This document shows positions 1 to 7,466 of a stretch of 37,943 nt of DNA, one piece after another. Under the pieces are notes generated by a model. That model did no database searches and was not told the origin of the DNA. It saw nothing but the letters and a program-made list of their open reading frames with translations. How positions within the stretch are numbered: position 1 is the first letter of the stretch; the number at the start of each line of letters is the position of its first letter. The translations under genes were made by a program, and so were the position numbers. The stretch comes from Deltaproteobacteria bacterium (GTDB lineage Bacteria; Desulfobacterota; Desulfuromonadia; Geobacterales; Pseudopelobacteraceae): contig JAJZRX010000026.1 in assembly GCA_021850095.1 (NCBI GenBank), positions 1 through 37,943 of the forward strand. The letters are read 5' to 3'.

Positions 1-380
1 TGCGGTTGAAATGAAGTGGTCAACATTTCACGCAACTTATTGGCAAGTCCGAAAGCATCCTTGTAGATGATCGGAGAACCGAGCCACTCCAGGAGCGGCG
101 GATTGGACTTGCTGAAAAGGCCCAGCGCTTTTCTCAGATCCCAGCCACTGATGTCGAGATCGTTGGAAATAGGGCACTCGATCACGTCTCTCCGGTCACG
201 GATCGACAGATACCAGTTCGGTTGGTGGATGTAGACAAACCGGACATCGTAGTCGCTGTTTCGGGAGGCGAACCCCCAGGCTCGGCTGCCTGATTCTACC
301 GCATAGAGAATGCGAACATCATGTTCGGCTTCAATATTTGTAAGTTGGTCGGATATTTCCGTGTCTTGTAACTTCTTCAC
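1..380 (-). CDS. RlaP-like nucleotidyltransferase, partial at the window edge
   Basis: The minus-strand frame stays open from a GTG at 378-380 to the window edge, so about 126 N-terminal residues are present and the C-terminus is missing. Near residue 30 it reads GSRAWGFASRNSDYDVRFVY, the G-S plus D-x-D signature of the nucleotidyltransferase family that includes RlaP (PF10127), a family linked to RNA repair operons. A later stretch, DISGWDLRKALGLFSKSNP, also fits that family. The GTG overlaps the TGA of the upstream WYL regulator (GTGA), so the two are very likely co-transcribed and translationally coupled. I infer transfer of a nucleotide to RNA or protein; the actual substrate is unknown. 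Regulator plus nucleotidyltransferase pairs are common in defence or RNA-repair neighbourhoods. Confidence 0.8.
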   Translation of the reverse strand, partial: MKKLQDTEISDQLTNIEAEHDVRILYAVESGSRAWGFASRNSDYDVRFVYIHQPNWYLSIRDRRDVIECPISNDLDISGWDLRKALGLFSKSNPPLLEWLGSPIIYKDAFGLANKLREMLTTSFQP

Positions 381-1228
381 TGACGCATTGCCTTTTGGAT
401 TTCATCAAAATTGACCGCTACTATTTGCTGCTCCTCACCAGCACGATCACTTCCATTTCGATCAATACCGAGCTTTTTCAACAGATAGTAAAGGAGGGCA
501 ATTCTACACTTAAATTTCAATTCAAAATCCGTCATCCCATAATCCATGGCGACGATATTTTTTTGCGCTTCGTTCAACTTTGGATTAGGTCCGATTACAA
601 CCTCGCTATAGTTAAACCACTTACTGTCGCTATTTATATCAACATCTGATACAGACGCCATAACTGCAGAAGCTATCCTTCCTAGCACAAAGTCTTTGAA
701 GGAATTACTTTCATGGCAATACGCCCTAACATGCCACCTCGACCCATCCGTGCCAAAGGCATGTGGAGAAATCAAGCGATTGTTTCCTGGTAGTGGATTA
801 TTAAAAGAACGATAATCTACCGAGACAACCAGCTTGTTCTTAATGGACTGAACCAATGCCCTTAAAACATCTAGGTCGATGACTCGGGAAGGATTTGGAA
901 CAGAAGCAACATAATCCGATCCACAAATAGCAATACTCTCGGTTGGTGAACACAAGATTGTAGAGAAATATGCATTAGCTGATAGTTCGATGAATAACGG
1001 CGAAAATGATTCAGTAGGCTCATAGTATTTCGCACTAGAATTGTACGAAATGTTATTGGGTGCCATCTCCTGGTATTTTGTGAAATCAACCGAAGCCTGG
1101 GGTATGGATATTCCGAACTCTGTCGTCAGGTCTCCGCGGTTGACCCTACCTTCCCAATACAGTTTGAATTCAAGGAATTGAAGCCGTTTCCGCGTACTCC
1201 ATGGAATTGTAACTGACTGATCTTCCAT
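377..1228 (-). CDS. WYL-domain transcriptional regulator, BrxR/CapW-like
   Basis: This 283-residue protein opens with a winged-helix region (about residues 10-60, with RLQFLEFKLYWEGRVNR and a recognition-helix-like GISIPQAS). A central WYL-type domain follows (about 120-200, containing ISPHAFGTDGSRWHVRAYC), then a C-terminal extension. This layout is that of the BrxR/CapW family of single-chain repressors, which control BREX, CBASS and other phage-defence operons and are thought to sense a nucleotide-like ligand through the WYL domain. The start has a GGGAGG ribosome site five bases upstream. It is divergent from the ubiquitin-like gene, and a 34-bp dyad lies between them, so autoregulation and control of the divergent operon is the natural inference. 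Its stop overlaps the GTG of the nucleotidyltransferase gene. The region is AT-rich compared with the core genes. Confidence 0.85.
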   Translation of the reverse strand: MEDQSVTIPWSTRKRLQFLEFKLYWEGRVNRGDLTTEFGISIPQASVDFTKYQEMAPNNISYNSSAKYYEPTESFSPLFIELSANAYFSTILCSPTESIAICGSDYVASVPNPSRVIDLDVLRALVQSIKNKLVVSVDYRSFNNPLPGNNRLISPHAFGTDGSRWHVRAYCHESNSFKDFVLGRIASAVMASVSDVDINSDSKWFNYSEVVIGPNPKLNEAQKNIVAMDYGMTDFELKFKCRIALLYYLLKKLGIDRNGSDRAGEEQQIVAVNFDEIQKAMRQ

Positions 1229-1251
1229 ATTTGCCTCCCATTCTATTGATG

Positions 1252-1285
1252 CGAATAAAAACTATATTGACATAGAAACTATTCG
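1252..1285. promoter_or_regulatory. Imperfect 34-bp dyad, candidate operator of the WYL regulator
   Basis: The sequence reads CGAATA-N4-CTAT-N6-ATAG-N4-TATTCG, a symmetric two-block inverted repeat. It lies in the 126-bp gap between the divergent WYL regulator and ubiquitin-like genes and covers the -35 box of the rightward promoter. Size and placement are what a dimeric BrxR/CapW-type repressor would need. Binding is inferred, not shown. Confidence 0.5.
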
Positions 1286-1295
1286 TATATATATT
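1267..1295 (+). promoter_or_regulatory. Sigma-70 promoter for the ubiquitin-like gene
   Basis: A perfect TTGACA (1267-1272), a 17-bp spacer and TATATT (1290-1295) precede the ubiquitin-like gene by about 60 bases. The -35 box sits inside the candidate operator dyad, so a bound repressor would block it. Confidence 0.65.
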
Positions 1296-1354
1296 ATGCG
1301 TACAGTTTTTATACCCGTCTTGGCGGAAAACTTCAAGAAAAAAAGGAGTTAATT

Positions 1355-1630
1355 ATGAGCACGGAAAAGCAGCCAGATCATCCTGAGCAGGACAAGAAAA
1401 AGTATCATTTCAAAATTGACAACACCCCCTACACGTGGGATCAGCAGTTTATCACGGGGGCGGAGGTCAGAAGTGTTGGCCCTGGAATTCCAGAGAGTAT
1501 GGACTTGTTCATCAAGGTTAAGGGGAAACCTGGCAACTTGGTGGCAAATGAAGACGTGATCGACCTTGGCGATGATGGAATCGAAAAGTTCTATTCCCAA
1601 GAGTCCAGTTCAAGTGCAGGTGTCTATTAA
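1355..1630 (+). CDS. Ubiquitin-like protein, multiubiquitin family, single unit
   Basis: This 91-residue protein has a charged N-terminal tail (residues 1-16) and one beta-grasp-like unit (about 17-84) with the pattern of the prokaryotic multiubiquitin domain (PF14452): a strand YHFKIDNTPYTW, then ITGAEVRSVGPGIPE, then DLFIKVKG, and a closing VIDLGDDGIEKFYS. In known operons such proteins are the modifier substrates of bacterial E1/E2-like and JAB-type enzymes with roles in phage defence. The C-terminus is SSSSAGVY with no diglycine, so it would need processing or a different conjugation chemistry. The start has AAGGAG seven bases upstream. Its TAA overlaps the ATG of the next gene, which an IS21 element cuts off, so the system here is probably incomplete. 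The alternative is a small protein of unrelated function, which I think unlikely. Confidence 0.75.
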   Translation: MSTEKQPDHPEQDKKKYHFKIDNTPYTWDQQFITGAEVRSVGPGIPESMDLFIKVKGKPGNLVANEDVIDLGDDGIEKFYSQESSSSAGVY

Positions 1631-1673
1631 TGGCACTCTTGTTCGACGAAGATTACCAGATTCTCGAAGCATC
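1630..1673 (+). pseudogene. 5' stub of the gene after the ubiquitin-like protein (probably E2-like), cut by IS21
   Basis: An ATG at 1630 overlaps the upstream stop (TAATG) and opens a frame reading MALLFDEDYQILEA. At 1674 the IS21 left end begins and the frame meets TGA at 1687. The tight coupling shows that a second cistron of the operon began here. In multiubiquitin operons the next gene is typically an E2-like protein of the Prok-E2 families, and this N-terminus is compatible with that, but 14 residues cannot prove it. Confidence 0.5.
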
Positions 1674-1730
1674 TGTCAATCGGCTTTGAAAATTGACCCA
1701 CCATCGGCGTCCAAAATTGACCCACCCCAG
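1674..1730. repeat. Left terminal repeat region of the IS21 element
   Basis: The terminal TGTCAATCGGC is followed by two copies of an AATTGACCCACC motif. The second copy is preceded by ATCGGCGTCC and followed by CCAG. The arrangement matches the right end in inverse orientation. Confidence 0.8.
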
Positions 1731-1740
1731 GTAGTTATTT

Positions 1741-2478
1741 TCAGTTATTGATTCGCGTTTTTATTCTCCAACTGTCATTCCCGGTTTCTACTATTTCACA
1801 GTGATGAGTGACCCTGTCCAGAAGTGCCGTGGTCATTTTGTTGTCACCGAATACTTGCGGCCATTCGCCAAATGGCAGGTTTGTTGTGATGATCAGTGAC
1901 GTCCTTTCGTACAGTTTTGAAATCAGATGGAACAATAGTTGGCCGCCACTTCGGGAGAAGGGCAGATAACCCAGTTCGTCCAGTATCACCAGATCGTGCC
2001 GAGCCATATGCTCCGCTATGTGGCCGCCTTTGTTATTCAGCTTTTCCTGTTCAAGTTGGTTGACCAGGTCAAGAACGTTGAAGAATCTGGCTTTTCTGCC
2101 GTTTCGGATGCTTTGCCGGGCAATTGCAATGGCCAGATGCGTTTTGCCGGTTCCGGTGCCGCCCACCATGATCACGTTGGTGTAATCGGACAGAAAGCTC
2201 CCTTCATGGAGGTGGCGTACCTGCATCTCATTGACCGGCGATGCCGTGAAGTCAAACTGATCAAGAGCCTTGTCCACCGGGAACTTTGCCAGGCTCATAC
2301 GGTAACGGATGCTTCTGACTTTTCTCTCCTCCATTTCCGCTTCCAGTAAATCACAGAGAATCTTGTCCGGTGTCGCCCGGCTTTTGATCCCTGCCGCCAG
2401 AATCTCGTCAAAGGTGGCTTTCATACCGTACAGCCCAAGGCTTCCTATCGCTGCCATCAGTCGCTCACGCAGTACCAT
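1741..2478 (-). CDS. istB: IS21 helper ATPase IstB
   Basis: This 245-residue AAA+ ATPase is related to DnaC/DnaA-type loaders. The Walker A motif [12 protein letters not shown] lies near residue 108 and the Walker B motif [13 protein letters not shown] near residue 168, followed by sensor-like TTNLPFGEW. IstB proteins assemble on target DNA and stimulate IstA-catalysed insertion. The length is normal for the family. The gene starts 14 bases inside the end of istA, consistent with translational coupling. Confidence 0.93.
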   Translation of the reverse strand: MVLRERLMAAIGSLGLYGMKATFDEILAAGIKSRATPDKILCDLLEAEMEERKVRSIRYRMSLAKFPVDKALDQFDFTASPVNEMQVRHLHEGSFLSDYTNVIMVGGTGTGKTHLAIAIARQSIRNGRKARFFNVLDLVNQLEQEKLNNKGGHIAEHMARHDLVILDELGYLPFSRSGGQLLFHLISKLYERTSLIITTNLPFGEWPQVFGDNKMTTALLDRVTHHCEIVETGNDSWRIKTRINN

Positions 2479-3985
2479 AGACGCCTCCCTTCATGAGGCG
2501 GTCGTAGCGGCGGCAATCTGCCCGCGGAATCAGGGTCAGTAGCGGCAGTTGCGCTGAAACCTGAACCGGTTCCGGTTTTGGCTCGTCGTGTTGTTTAGAC
2601 ACTATGGCGAGTATGACGTCACTGCTGACGGTCTTGTCGGCGATTGCTTGTGTGCAGGCACTTGCAACCGATTCAAGTCCATAACGACCAACAACGGTCA
2701 GTATGCCGACAAACTGACGGTCACCATCAGGGCGCTCTTCAAGGAGCGTTCTGACTTCACTGATTGATTCCGGCAATTCCCATTGCCTGAAGGGGGCGCC
2801 GTTGCGTAACGCTCCGGGCTTTTTCTCCAGCACTGCCAGATAATGCCAGGGGTCGTAAATGACCTTGTCTCGGCCGAAGTGACGTTTATGAACAGCGACG
2901 GTGATGCCGTTCATTACCACAATGATCCGGTCGGCATATGCTCTGACCTGAACGGTTTTGCCGACAGTCATGGCATTCACGCTGTAGCGGTTGCGGTCAA
3001 AGCTGATCAGGAGTTGGGGAGAAACGCGGGCAACGCTTTCCTGGTAGCCGTCAAAGGGCGATACCGGCAGCGGCAGCAATTTTGGTTTCTCTTCGGCAAA
3101 GACCTGCTCAACGGTTTTGTCTTTCAGTTCCGGATGTTTTGTCGTGGCGGCATGATGGCGACATTCGTCTGCCAGCCATTCGTTTAGTTCATCCAGATCG
3201 GCAAAGGTTCTGCGTTTGGCAAAGAAACGCTTGCGGACCACGCCAACCTGATTCTCCACCTGTCCCTTCTCCCATCCGGCGGCAGGAGTGCAGGCAACCA
3301 GATCAAACAAATAATAGGATGCCAGATTCTGAAAGCGGCGGTTGAAAACCCGGTCCTTTCCCATCAGCACTTTAGTGACAACAGCTTTCAGGTTATCGTA
3401 GATACCGCGTCTGCAAACACCACCATAGAACTCAAAGGCGCGGGTATGGGCGTCAAGCACCATCTCCAGTGTTTCACGGGTATAGGCGACGCAAAACGGT
3501 TTACGGCTGTGGCAGAGACGGAACTGAGCAATCTTTACTTCTGTTTGAACACCGCCCAGCAGCAACTGCTCGTAACTCCAGTCAAATTGAAAGGCGTCGC
3601 CAGGTTCGTATTCAAGCGGAATGAAGGCTTTGACTACAGCAGTGCCGTCTTCCCGCTTCCAGGTGCCGACGTAACGACGGACAGCATCGTAACCGCCTTC
3701 ATAACCTTCCCGCTGCAGCTGTTCAAAGAGAATCTGGGCACTCTTGCGATGACGAACCGGTTTGACACTATCTTCTTTCAACAGCTCTGACAGCCGCTCA
3801 ATAAAGCTCCCGAGCTTGGGGCGCGGTTGGTCGTTCCGTTCATAGACCAGGTCGGTTACGCCGCTGCGGATAATGTTTCTGACCGTGTTTCTGGCAATGT
3901 TTAATTCACGAGTAATCTCGCGAATTGACTTACCCTCTCTAAAATGTGCCTGACGAACTTTACGGATAGTTTCCACGTTCAGCAT
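2465..3985 (-). CDS. istA: IS21 transposase IstA
   Basis: This 506-residue DDE transposase has an N-terminal helix-turn-helix (about residues 5-45, [22 protein letters not shown]). Its rve-type catalytic core has the acidic residues in [17 protein letters not shown] and KGQVENQVG. The C-terminal region is of the IS21 type with a basic DNA-contacting part. It appears intact and full length, so the element may still be active. It lies upstream of istB in the standard order. Confidence 0.93.
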   Translation of the reverse strand: MLNVETIRKVRQAHFREGKSIREITRELNIARNTVRNIIRSGVTDLVYERNDQPRPKLGSFIERLSELLKEDSVKPVRHRKSAQILFEQLQREGYEGGYDAVRRYVGTWKREDGTAVVKAFIPLEYEPGDAFQFDWSYEQLLLGGVQTEVKIAQFRLCHSRKPFCVAYTRETLEMVLDAHTRAFEFYGGVCRRGIYDNLKAVVTKVLMGKDRVFNRRFQNLASYYLFDLVACTPAAGWEKGQVENQVGVVRKRFFAKRRTFADLDELNEWLADECRHHAATTKHPELKDKTVEQVFAEEKPKLLPLPVSPFDGYQESVARVSPQLLISFDRNRYSVNAMTVGKTVQVRAYADRIIVVMNGITVAVHKRHFGRDKVIYDPWHYLAVLEKKPGALRNGAPFRQWELPESISEVRTLLEERPDGDRQFVGILTVVGRYGLESVASACTQAIADKTVSSDVILAIVSKQHDEPKPEPVQVSAQLPLLTLIPRADCRRYDRLMKGGVYGTA

Positions 3986-4036
3986 CTCCTTAAAAACTCC
4001 TCTCTCTCATCGAATAAAGAGAGTATGGAGGGGGTG

Positions 4037-4103
4037 CTGGGGTGGGTCAATTTTGGACGCCGATTTGGGCTAAAGGTGGGTCAATATTGCATGCCGATTC
4101 ACA
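4037..4103. repeat. Right terminal repeat region of the IS21 element
   Basis: Read on the minus strand this runs TGTGAATCGGC, an AATATTGACCCACC copy, a short spacer, then ATCGGCGTCC with a second AATTGACCCACC copy and CCAG. It mirrors the left end with about seven extra spacer bases. Confidence 0.8.
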
Positions 4104-4279
4104 CACTTGCCGAGTGATTTGTCCTCGACCTTTTTCACCGAACTCTTCAGATCAGCCACTTCCTTGCTCAACTTGTCGATCTTTTTCTGCAGGTCATCAT
4201 CAGCTGCGTGGACCGCTACCGGAACCGACATGCCGGCAACAATCGCCGTTAACAGCATCTTCTTTACCGCTTTCTTCAT
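4104..4279 (-). pseudogene. Truncated N-terminus of a DUF3373-like outer-membrane protein
   Basis: About 58 native residues remain: a signal peptide (MKKAVKKMLLTAIVAGMSVPVAVHA) followed by a heptad-like coiled coil (LQKKIDKLSKEVADLKSSVKKVEDKSLGK). This is how DUF3373-type porin-like outer-membrane proteins of Geobacter relatives begin; I recall the conserved continuation as SLGKW. The sequence ends two bases into what would be that Trp codon, exactly at the IS21 right end. Everything downstream is missing from this side. The ribosome site GGGGAGG precedes the ATG. With no stop until inside the IS, the product would be a short secreted coiled coil. Confidence 0.7.
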
Positions 4280-4672
4280 TCAAGCCTCCCCAATGCAGTA
4301 GTTTGCTACAGCTACGCGATAATTGTTCTGGTGTTTTTGCCTAAACTGACCGGTTTTCCTGCTCACCTCCTTGTCAGACCGGCAACAGATTGAGAAACCA
4401 TACAACGCTTCTTTTATTTTTCAATCAAAGCAGTCAACTATTGTTGTATATGATTTTTTATATGCAAGGTAGGTGCCGTATTTTAGCTCGACTGTGGCTA
4501 ATGGCAGTTATACCCATCCTAATTGCCTGTTTTGTCGAATCTAAAAAATGTGCAGTGGTCTGCCAGAAGCAGCTGGAACAATTCAGAAAGCATTCCAAGA
4601 GCTGTTTCGTGCCGTCAAATAACCATATATTTTTTTCAGGCCAGACTGCGGAAGGTGTGTTCGACGGGATAG
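4280..4672. other. Intergenic region without recognised gene
   Basis: This stretch holds the upstream region of the truncated DUF3373-like gene and the downstream side of the cysteine-rich gene. I looked for a c-di-GMP riboswitch on the minus strand because such leaders are common before outer-membrane genes in this group, and saw only a short GTAG-CAAA-CTAC hairpin. I see no convincing gene or terminator. Confidence 0.4.
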
Positions 4673-4861
4673 CTAACGGCTTTGATCAGACGATGAGGAG
4701 GGAACGGAATTCAGCGAATCGTAGAGGGCGATCTGCTCCGCCAGAGAGAGTTTACGGCGGCAGTTGGAATGATCGAGACATTTGCGGCAACGGTCATCGG
4801 AACACCACTGACAAAAGGAACAATCCGGGCAGGGGTGTTTTTTGGGGGCTTCGCCGGACAT
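4673..4861 (-). CDS. Small cysteine-rich protein
   Basis: This 62-residue protein has seven cysteines between residues 11 and 34 in the order CPDC-xx-CQWC, then CRKC and a final C34. The spacing suggests a zinc or iron-sulfur binding knuckle. No signal peptide is visible, so it is probably cytoplasmic. The ATG overlaps the TGA of the deacetylase gene by one base (TGATG), so it is the last gene of a usp-deacetylase-small protein operon. I do not recognise a named family. The dense cysteine pattern and coupled start make it a real gene rather than a chance frame. Confidence 0.65.
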   Translation of the reverse strand: MSGEAPKKHPCPDCSFCQWCSDDRCRKCLDHSNCRRKLSLAEQIALYDSLNSVPSSSSDQSR

Positions 4862-5658
4862 CAGTAGGCGACATTCCTATTGACGGCCCTGCCTTCCAAC
4901 AGTTGAGAAAAGGCCTTGCCGCTGTCGGCGTTGACCAGCAGATAGCGCGGCAGCTTCATGACAGAATCCGAAGCGGTCGCATGACGGCGCTCGATCGTAA
5001 AGGTGGCGGCATATCCGGCTTCAGCGGCTTTTTTAATCAGATAATCATCGTAAATGCCAAAGGGCCAGGCCAGCAGATCGACCTGCCCGCCCAGTTCTTT
5101 CTCCAAACGAGCCTTTGACTTTTTAAGCTGGGTCATAACCAGAGCGTCAAGCGCCTGCGAAGTCAGTTTTTTCCGTTCTTGCTTGAAATTGGGGTGCCAG
5201 TAGGTATGAGACTGGATATCAAACAGGCCGCTTTTTTTCAATTCGCGCAGCTGATCCCAGGTCATGGCGTACCTGGCGTTGGAAATGGCCGAAGGATAGG
5301 TGAAGATCGTAACCGGGTAGCGGTATTTGCGCATGATCGGCAGCATATCGCTGTAGACCGACTTGTGGGCGTCGTCCTCCACGATAACGACCGATTTCGG
5401 CGCCGGAGCCGGCGCCTTGCCGCGATAATGATCGATCAGCTGGCGCAGCGGTATGACCTTGTAGCCGTTGTCATGCAGATACTTCATGTGGGATTCGAAA
5501 ACCGGCGTGGTAATGGTCATGCCGTCGGCGACGGTCGGGCCGAAACGGTGATACAGCAGAATCGGCACCCGGAATGATTCGGCAGCGGCAGTCGGCAGGG
5601 GAAACAGCAGGGTGAACGACACAGACACTAGGCACACAAATTTGATAAGAATCTTCAA
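4861..5658 (-). CDS. Secreted polysaccharide deacetylase (CE4/NodB domain)
   Basis: This protein of about 265 residues removes acetyl groups from a polysaccharide, probably at the cell surface. A signal peptide (about 1-25, ending LPTAAAES) is followed by a NodB fold. The metal motif appears as VIVEDDAH, with the Asp pair of the usual TFDDG motif kept, and the His pair as SHTYWHP. A WPFG motif near residue 200 resembles PgaB-type members. I chose a TTG start at 5656-5658 because AGAGG lies seven bases upstream and the next residues form a good signal peptide. A longer frame reaching 5769 would run inside the usp gene and lacks a signal peptide. It lies directly behind usp. Confidence 0.82.
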   Translation of the reverse strand: MKILIKFVCLVSVSFTLLFPLPTAAAESFRVPILLYHRFGPTVADGMTITTPVFESHMKYLHDNGYKVIPLRQLIDHYRGKAPAPAPKSVVIVEDDAHKSVYSDMLPIMRKYRYPVTIFTYPSAISNARYAMTWDQLRELKKSGLFDIQSHTYWHPNFKQERKKLTSQALDALVMTQLKKSKARLEKELGGQVDLLAWPFGIYDDYLIKKAAEAGYAATFTIERRHATASDSVMKLPRYLLVNADSGKAFSQLLEGRAVNRNVAY

Positions 5659-5659
5659 T

Positions 5660-6115
5660 TTAACCTCTGACAATATAGACGGAACAGGGGGCGCTGCTGG
5701 CGACCTTGTGGGAAATGCTTCCCTTGATGCGCCGCTCGATAAACCCCTTGCTGGAACTGCCGATAACAATCACGTCAATGGATTCGCGCTTGGCGAAATC
5801 GATCAGTTTCTCGGCCGGATCACCGTACTCCACAATCATTTCCAGGGGAATGTCATGTTCAGCGGCACATTTCTCCACCACATAGAATATGCGTTGACGC
5901 AGTTCATCCCATTTTTCGGTTTCCGTCATCGGAGCCGAAGGCACAAAATCGGTATAGGTCGATGTCGGGGCATTGGGCAGTACCAGCAGCGCAAAGACCG
6001 GACTTTTAAACTGGCTCTGATTGCCGGCCGCCAGCCGCACCGCCTCCTCGGCAGCCTTGTCTGACTGCGGTGAGCCATCAATGGCCACCAGGATCTTTTT
6101 CCGAAGATTTAACAT
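5660..6115 (-). CDS. Universal stress protein, UspA family
   Basis: This 151-residue single Usp domain has the N-terminal strand KKILVAIDGSPQS, whose Asp contacts the adenine in ATP-binding members. The G-x2-G-x9-G(S)-like loop near residue 117 (GSSSKGFIERRIKGSIS) suggests that it binds ATP. A cytoplasmic stress-survival role is known for the family. It is the first gene of the usp-deacetylase-cysteine-rich operon and ends two bases before the proposed deacetylase start. Confidence 0.9.
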   Translation of the reverse strand: MLNLRKKILVAIDGSPQSDKAAEEAVRLAAGNQSQFKSPVFALLVLPNAPTSTYTDFVPSAPMTETEKWDELRQRIFYVVEKCAAEHDIPLEMIVEYGDPAEKLIDFAKRESIDVIVIGSSSKGFIERRIKGSISHKVASSAPCSVYIVRG

Positions 6116-6201
6116 ACCAACCTCGTTTTGTTCTATTATTCAACTATTTTGTAAACGATTTTCCAGCCGGCTTTATTGAAATATAATGCAATTTTTAGCA
6201 C

Positions 6202-6230
6202 TTGACAATTATAAAACAATATTCTAGGAT
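6202..6230 (+). promoter_or_regulatory. Sigma-70 promoter upstream of the IclR-family gene
   Basis: A perfect TTGACA (6202-6207), a 17-bp spacer and TAGGAT (6225-6230) lie in an AT-rich region about 115 bases before the IclR start. This would give a leader of roughly 105-110 bases. Confidence 0.55.
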
Positions 6231-6344
6231 TTAGAAAAATTTCGCTCTACCAGCCATATTTTACTCTGTTTTTAATTAACCTAGTAATTTTGACAGGTTG
6301 CGTGGCACATTTTTGACACTTTTTCTATCACAGGATGCTCATTC

Positions 6345-7127
6345 ATGGCTAAAAAAGAAAAATCGGAATATCTGATCCAGGCGGTTTCCCATGCTCTCGA
6401 TCTGTTGGAGCAGTTTCACGGCGAAGTGGACGAACTGGGGGTAACGGAACTCAGCAAGCGCCTCAAGCTCCACAAGAATAACGTTTTCAGGCTGCTGGCG
6501 ACCCTGGAATCCCGGGGCTATATCGAACAAAACCGGGTAACGGAGAACTATCGCCTGGGCTTGAAAACCCTGGAGCTGGGTCAGACCTTCATCAAGCAGA
6601 TGGGTCTGCTGCGCCAGTCCAAACCGGTGCTTGAGACGCTGGTGCACGAATGCAACGAAACCACCTACGTTTCAATCCTCAAGGATTACCACATCATCTA
6701 CCTGGATGTGGTTGAAACCGCCATGACTGTCAGGGTCGTCCCCAGGGTCGGCTCGCGGCTGCCGGCTTACTGCACGGCTGCCGGCAAAATCCAGATCGCC
6801 TACATGAACGACGAAGAGCTGGAAAACTACCTGCCCGGCAAAGAGCTGCAGCGCTACACGCCCCATACGATCACCGACCGGGATACACTTAAAAAACAGC
6901 TCAAAGTCATCGCCGAGCAGGGTTATGCCATCGACAATGAAGAGCTGGACATCGGGGTGCGCTGCGTCAGCGCGCCGATCCGCGATTACACCCGCCGCAT
7001 CATCGGCGCGGTCAGCATTTCCGGCCCCTCGATGCGCTTCTCCGAAGAGCGAATGAAAGACGAACTTGTTCCGCTGGTAATCAAGGCCGGCGAAGAGATT
7101 TCCACCAAGCTCGGCTTCCAGAAATAA
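6345..7127 (+). CDS. IclR-family transcriptional regulator
   Basis: This 260-residue protein has an N-terminal winged helix (about residues 10-70, with VTELSKRLKLHKNNVFRLLATLESRGYIEQ) and a C-terminal IclR effector-binding GAF-like domain (about 85-255, with PAYCTAAGKIQIAY and GVRCVSAPIRDYTRRIIGAVSISGP). IclR proteins control catabolic and other operons in response to small organic ligands. The length is standard. It is monocistronic: a promoter precedes it and a strong terminator follows, so its target is not revealed by its neighbours. Confidence 0.93.
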   Translation: MAKKEKSEYLIQAVSHALDLLEQFHGEVDELGVTELSKRLKLHKNNVFRLLATLESRGYIEQNRVTENYRLGLKTLELGQTFIKQMGLLRQSKPVLETLVHECNETTYVSILKDYHIIYLDVVETAMTVRVVPRVGSRLPAYCTAAGKIQIAYMNDEELENYLPGKELQRYTPHTITDRDTLKKQLKVIAEQGYAIDNEELDIGVRCVSAPIRDYTRRIIGAVSISGPSMRFSEERMKDELVPLVIKAGEEISTKLGFQK

Positions 7128-7149
7128 TACTCCCCTACATTGAAACATC

Positions 7150-7176
7150 AGGGCGGCTTTCGGGCCGCCTTTTTTA
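7150..7176 (+). terminator. Rho-independent terminator after the IclR gene
   Basis: A GGCGGC/GCCGCC stem (7152-7157 with 7164-7169) closes on a six-base loop and is followed by seven T residues. It lies 22 bases past the stop codon. Confidence 0.9.
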
Positions 7177-7274
7177 TTCCGGAAACAGCATCTGAAATCC
7201 AGAGCAACCATTTCTTCTTGAAGCCTGAACAAGCATTGCACTATTGTGTTTAAATTCCATCCAAAGGATCCGTC

Positions 7275-7466
7275 ATGCTTACCTATAAAGTCATTGAGCT
7301 GGGAACCGTTACCGAAGATGCCATCGAAGAAGCCCTTAACCGCTGGAGCGCACAGGGGTGGCGTTTCGACGGCATGCAGTTCGCCATGCGCGAATCCAGC
7401 CGGCGGCCCTCAATGGCGTTTCTGCTCTTCACGCGGGAAACACCGGATTGCGAGGGAGCCCAATGA
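7275..7466 (+). CDS. Small DUF4177-like protein coupled to polA
   Basis: This 63-residue protein has the pattern of DUF4177 proteins: an opening strand YKVIELGTVTEDAIEEALNRWSAQGWRF followed by a second strand SMAFLLFTRE. The family's function is unknown; members are small alpha-beta cytoplasmic proteins. Its TGA overlaps the ATG of polA (ATGA), so the two are translationally coupled. Confidence 0.75.
   Translation: MLTYKVIELGTVTEDAIEEALNRWSAQGWRFDGMQFAMRESSRRPSMAFLLFTRETPDCEGAQ

Larger units (their letters stand above)
1674..4103 (-). mobile_element. IS21-family insertion sequence, 2430 bp
   Basis: The element is bounded by imperfect terminal inverted repeats starting TGTCAATCGGC (left) and TGTGAATCGGC (right, reverse complement). 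It encodes the two-gene istA/istB cassette on the minus strand. Both ends carry multiple internal copies of an AATTGACCCACC-type motif, as is usual for IS21 transposase binding sites. Both genes are full length. The bases just outside the ends (GCATC on the left, CACTT on the right) do not form a direct repeat, and the flanks belong to two different broken genes. Confidence 0.92.

Noticed and set aside
4280..4400. Possible c-di-GMP (GEMM) riboswitch ahead of the DUF3373-like gene
   Set aside because: The conserved GEMM core segments could not be found; only a short hairpin with a CAAA loop is present.
6295..6320. TGGCAC followed by TTGAC upstream of the IclR gene, resembling a sigma-54 promoter
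   Set aside because: The spacing is wrong: ten bases after the GG there is no GC, so the -24/-12 pattern fails.
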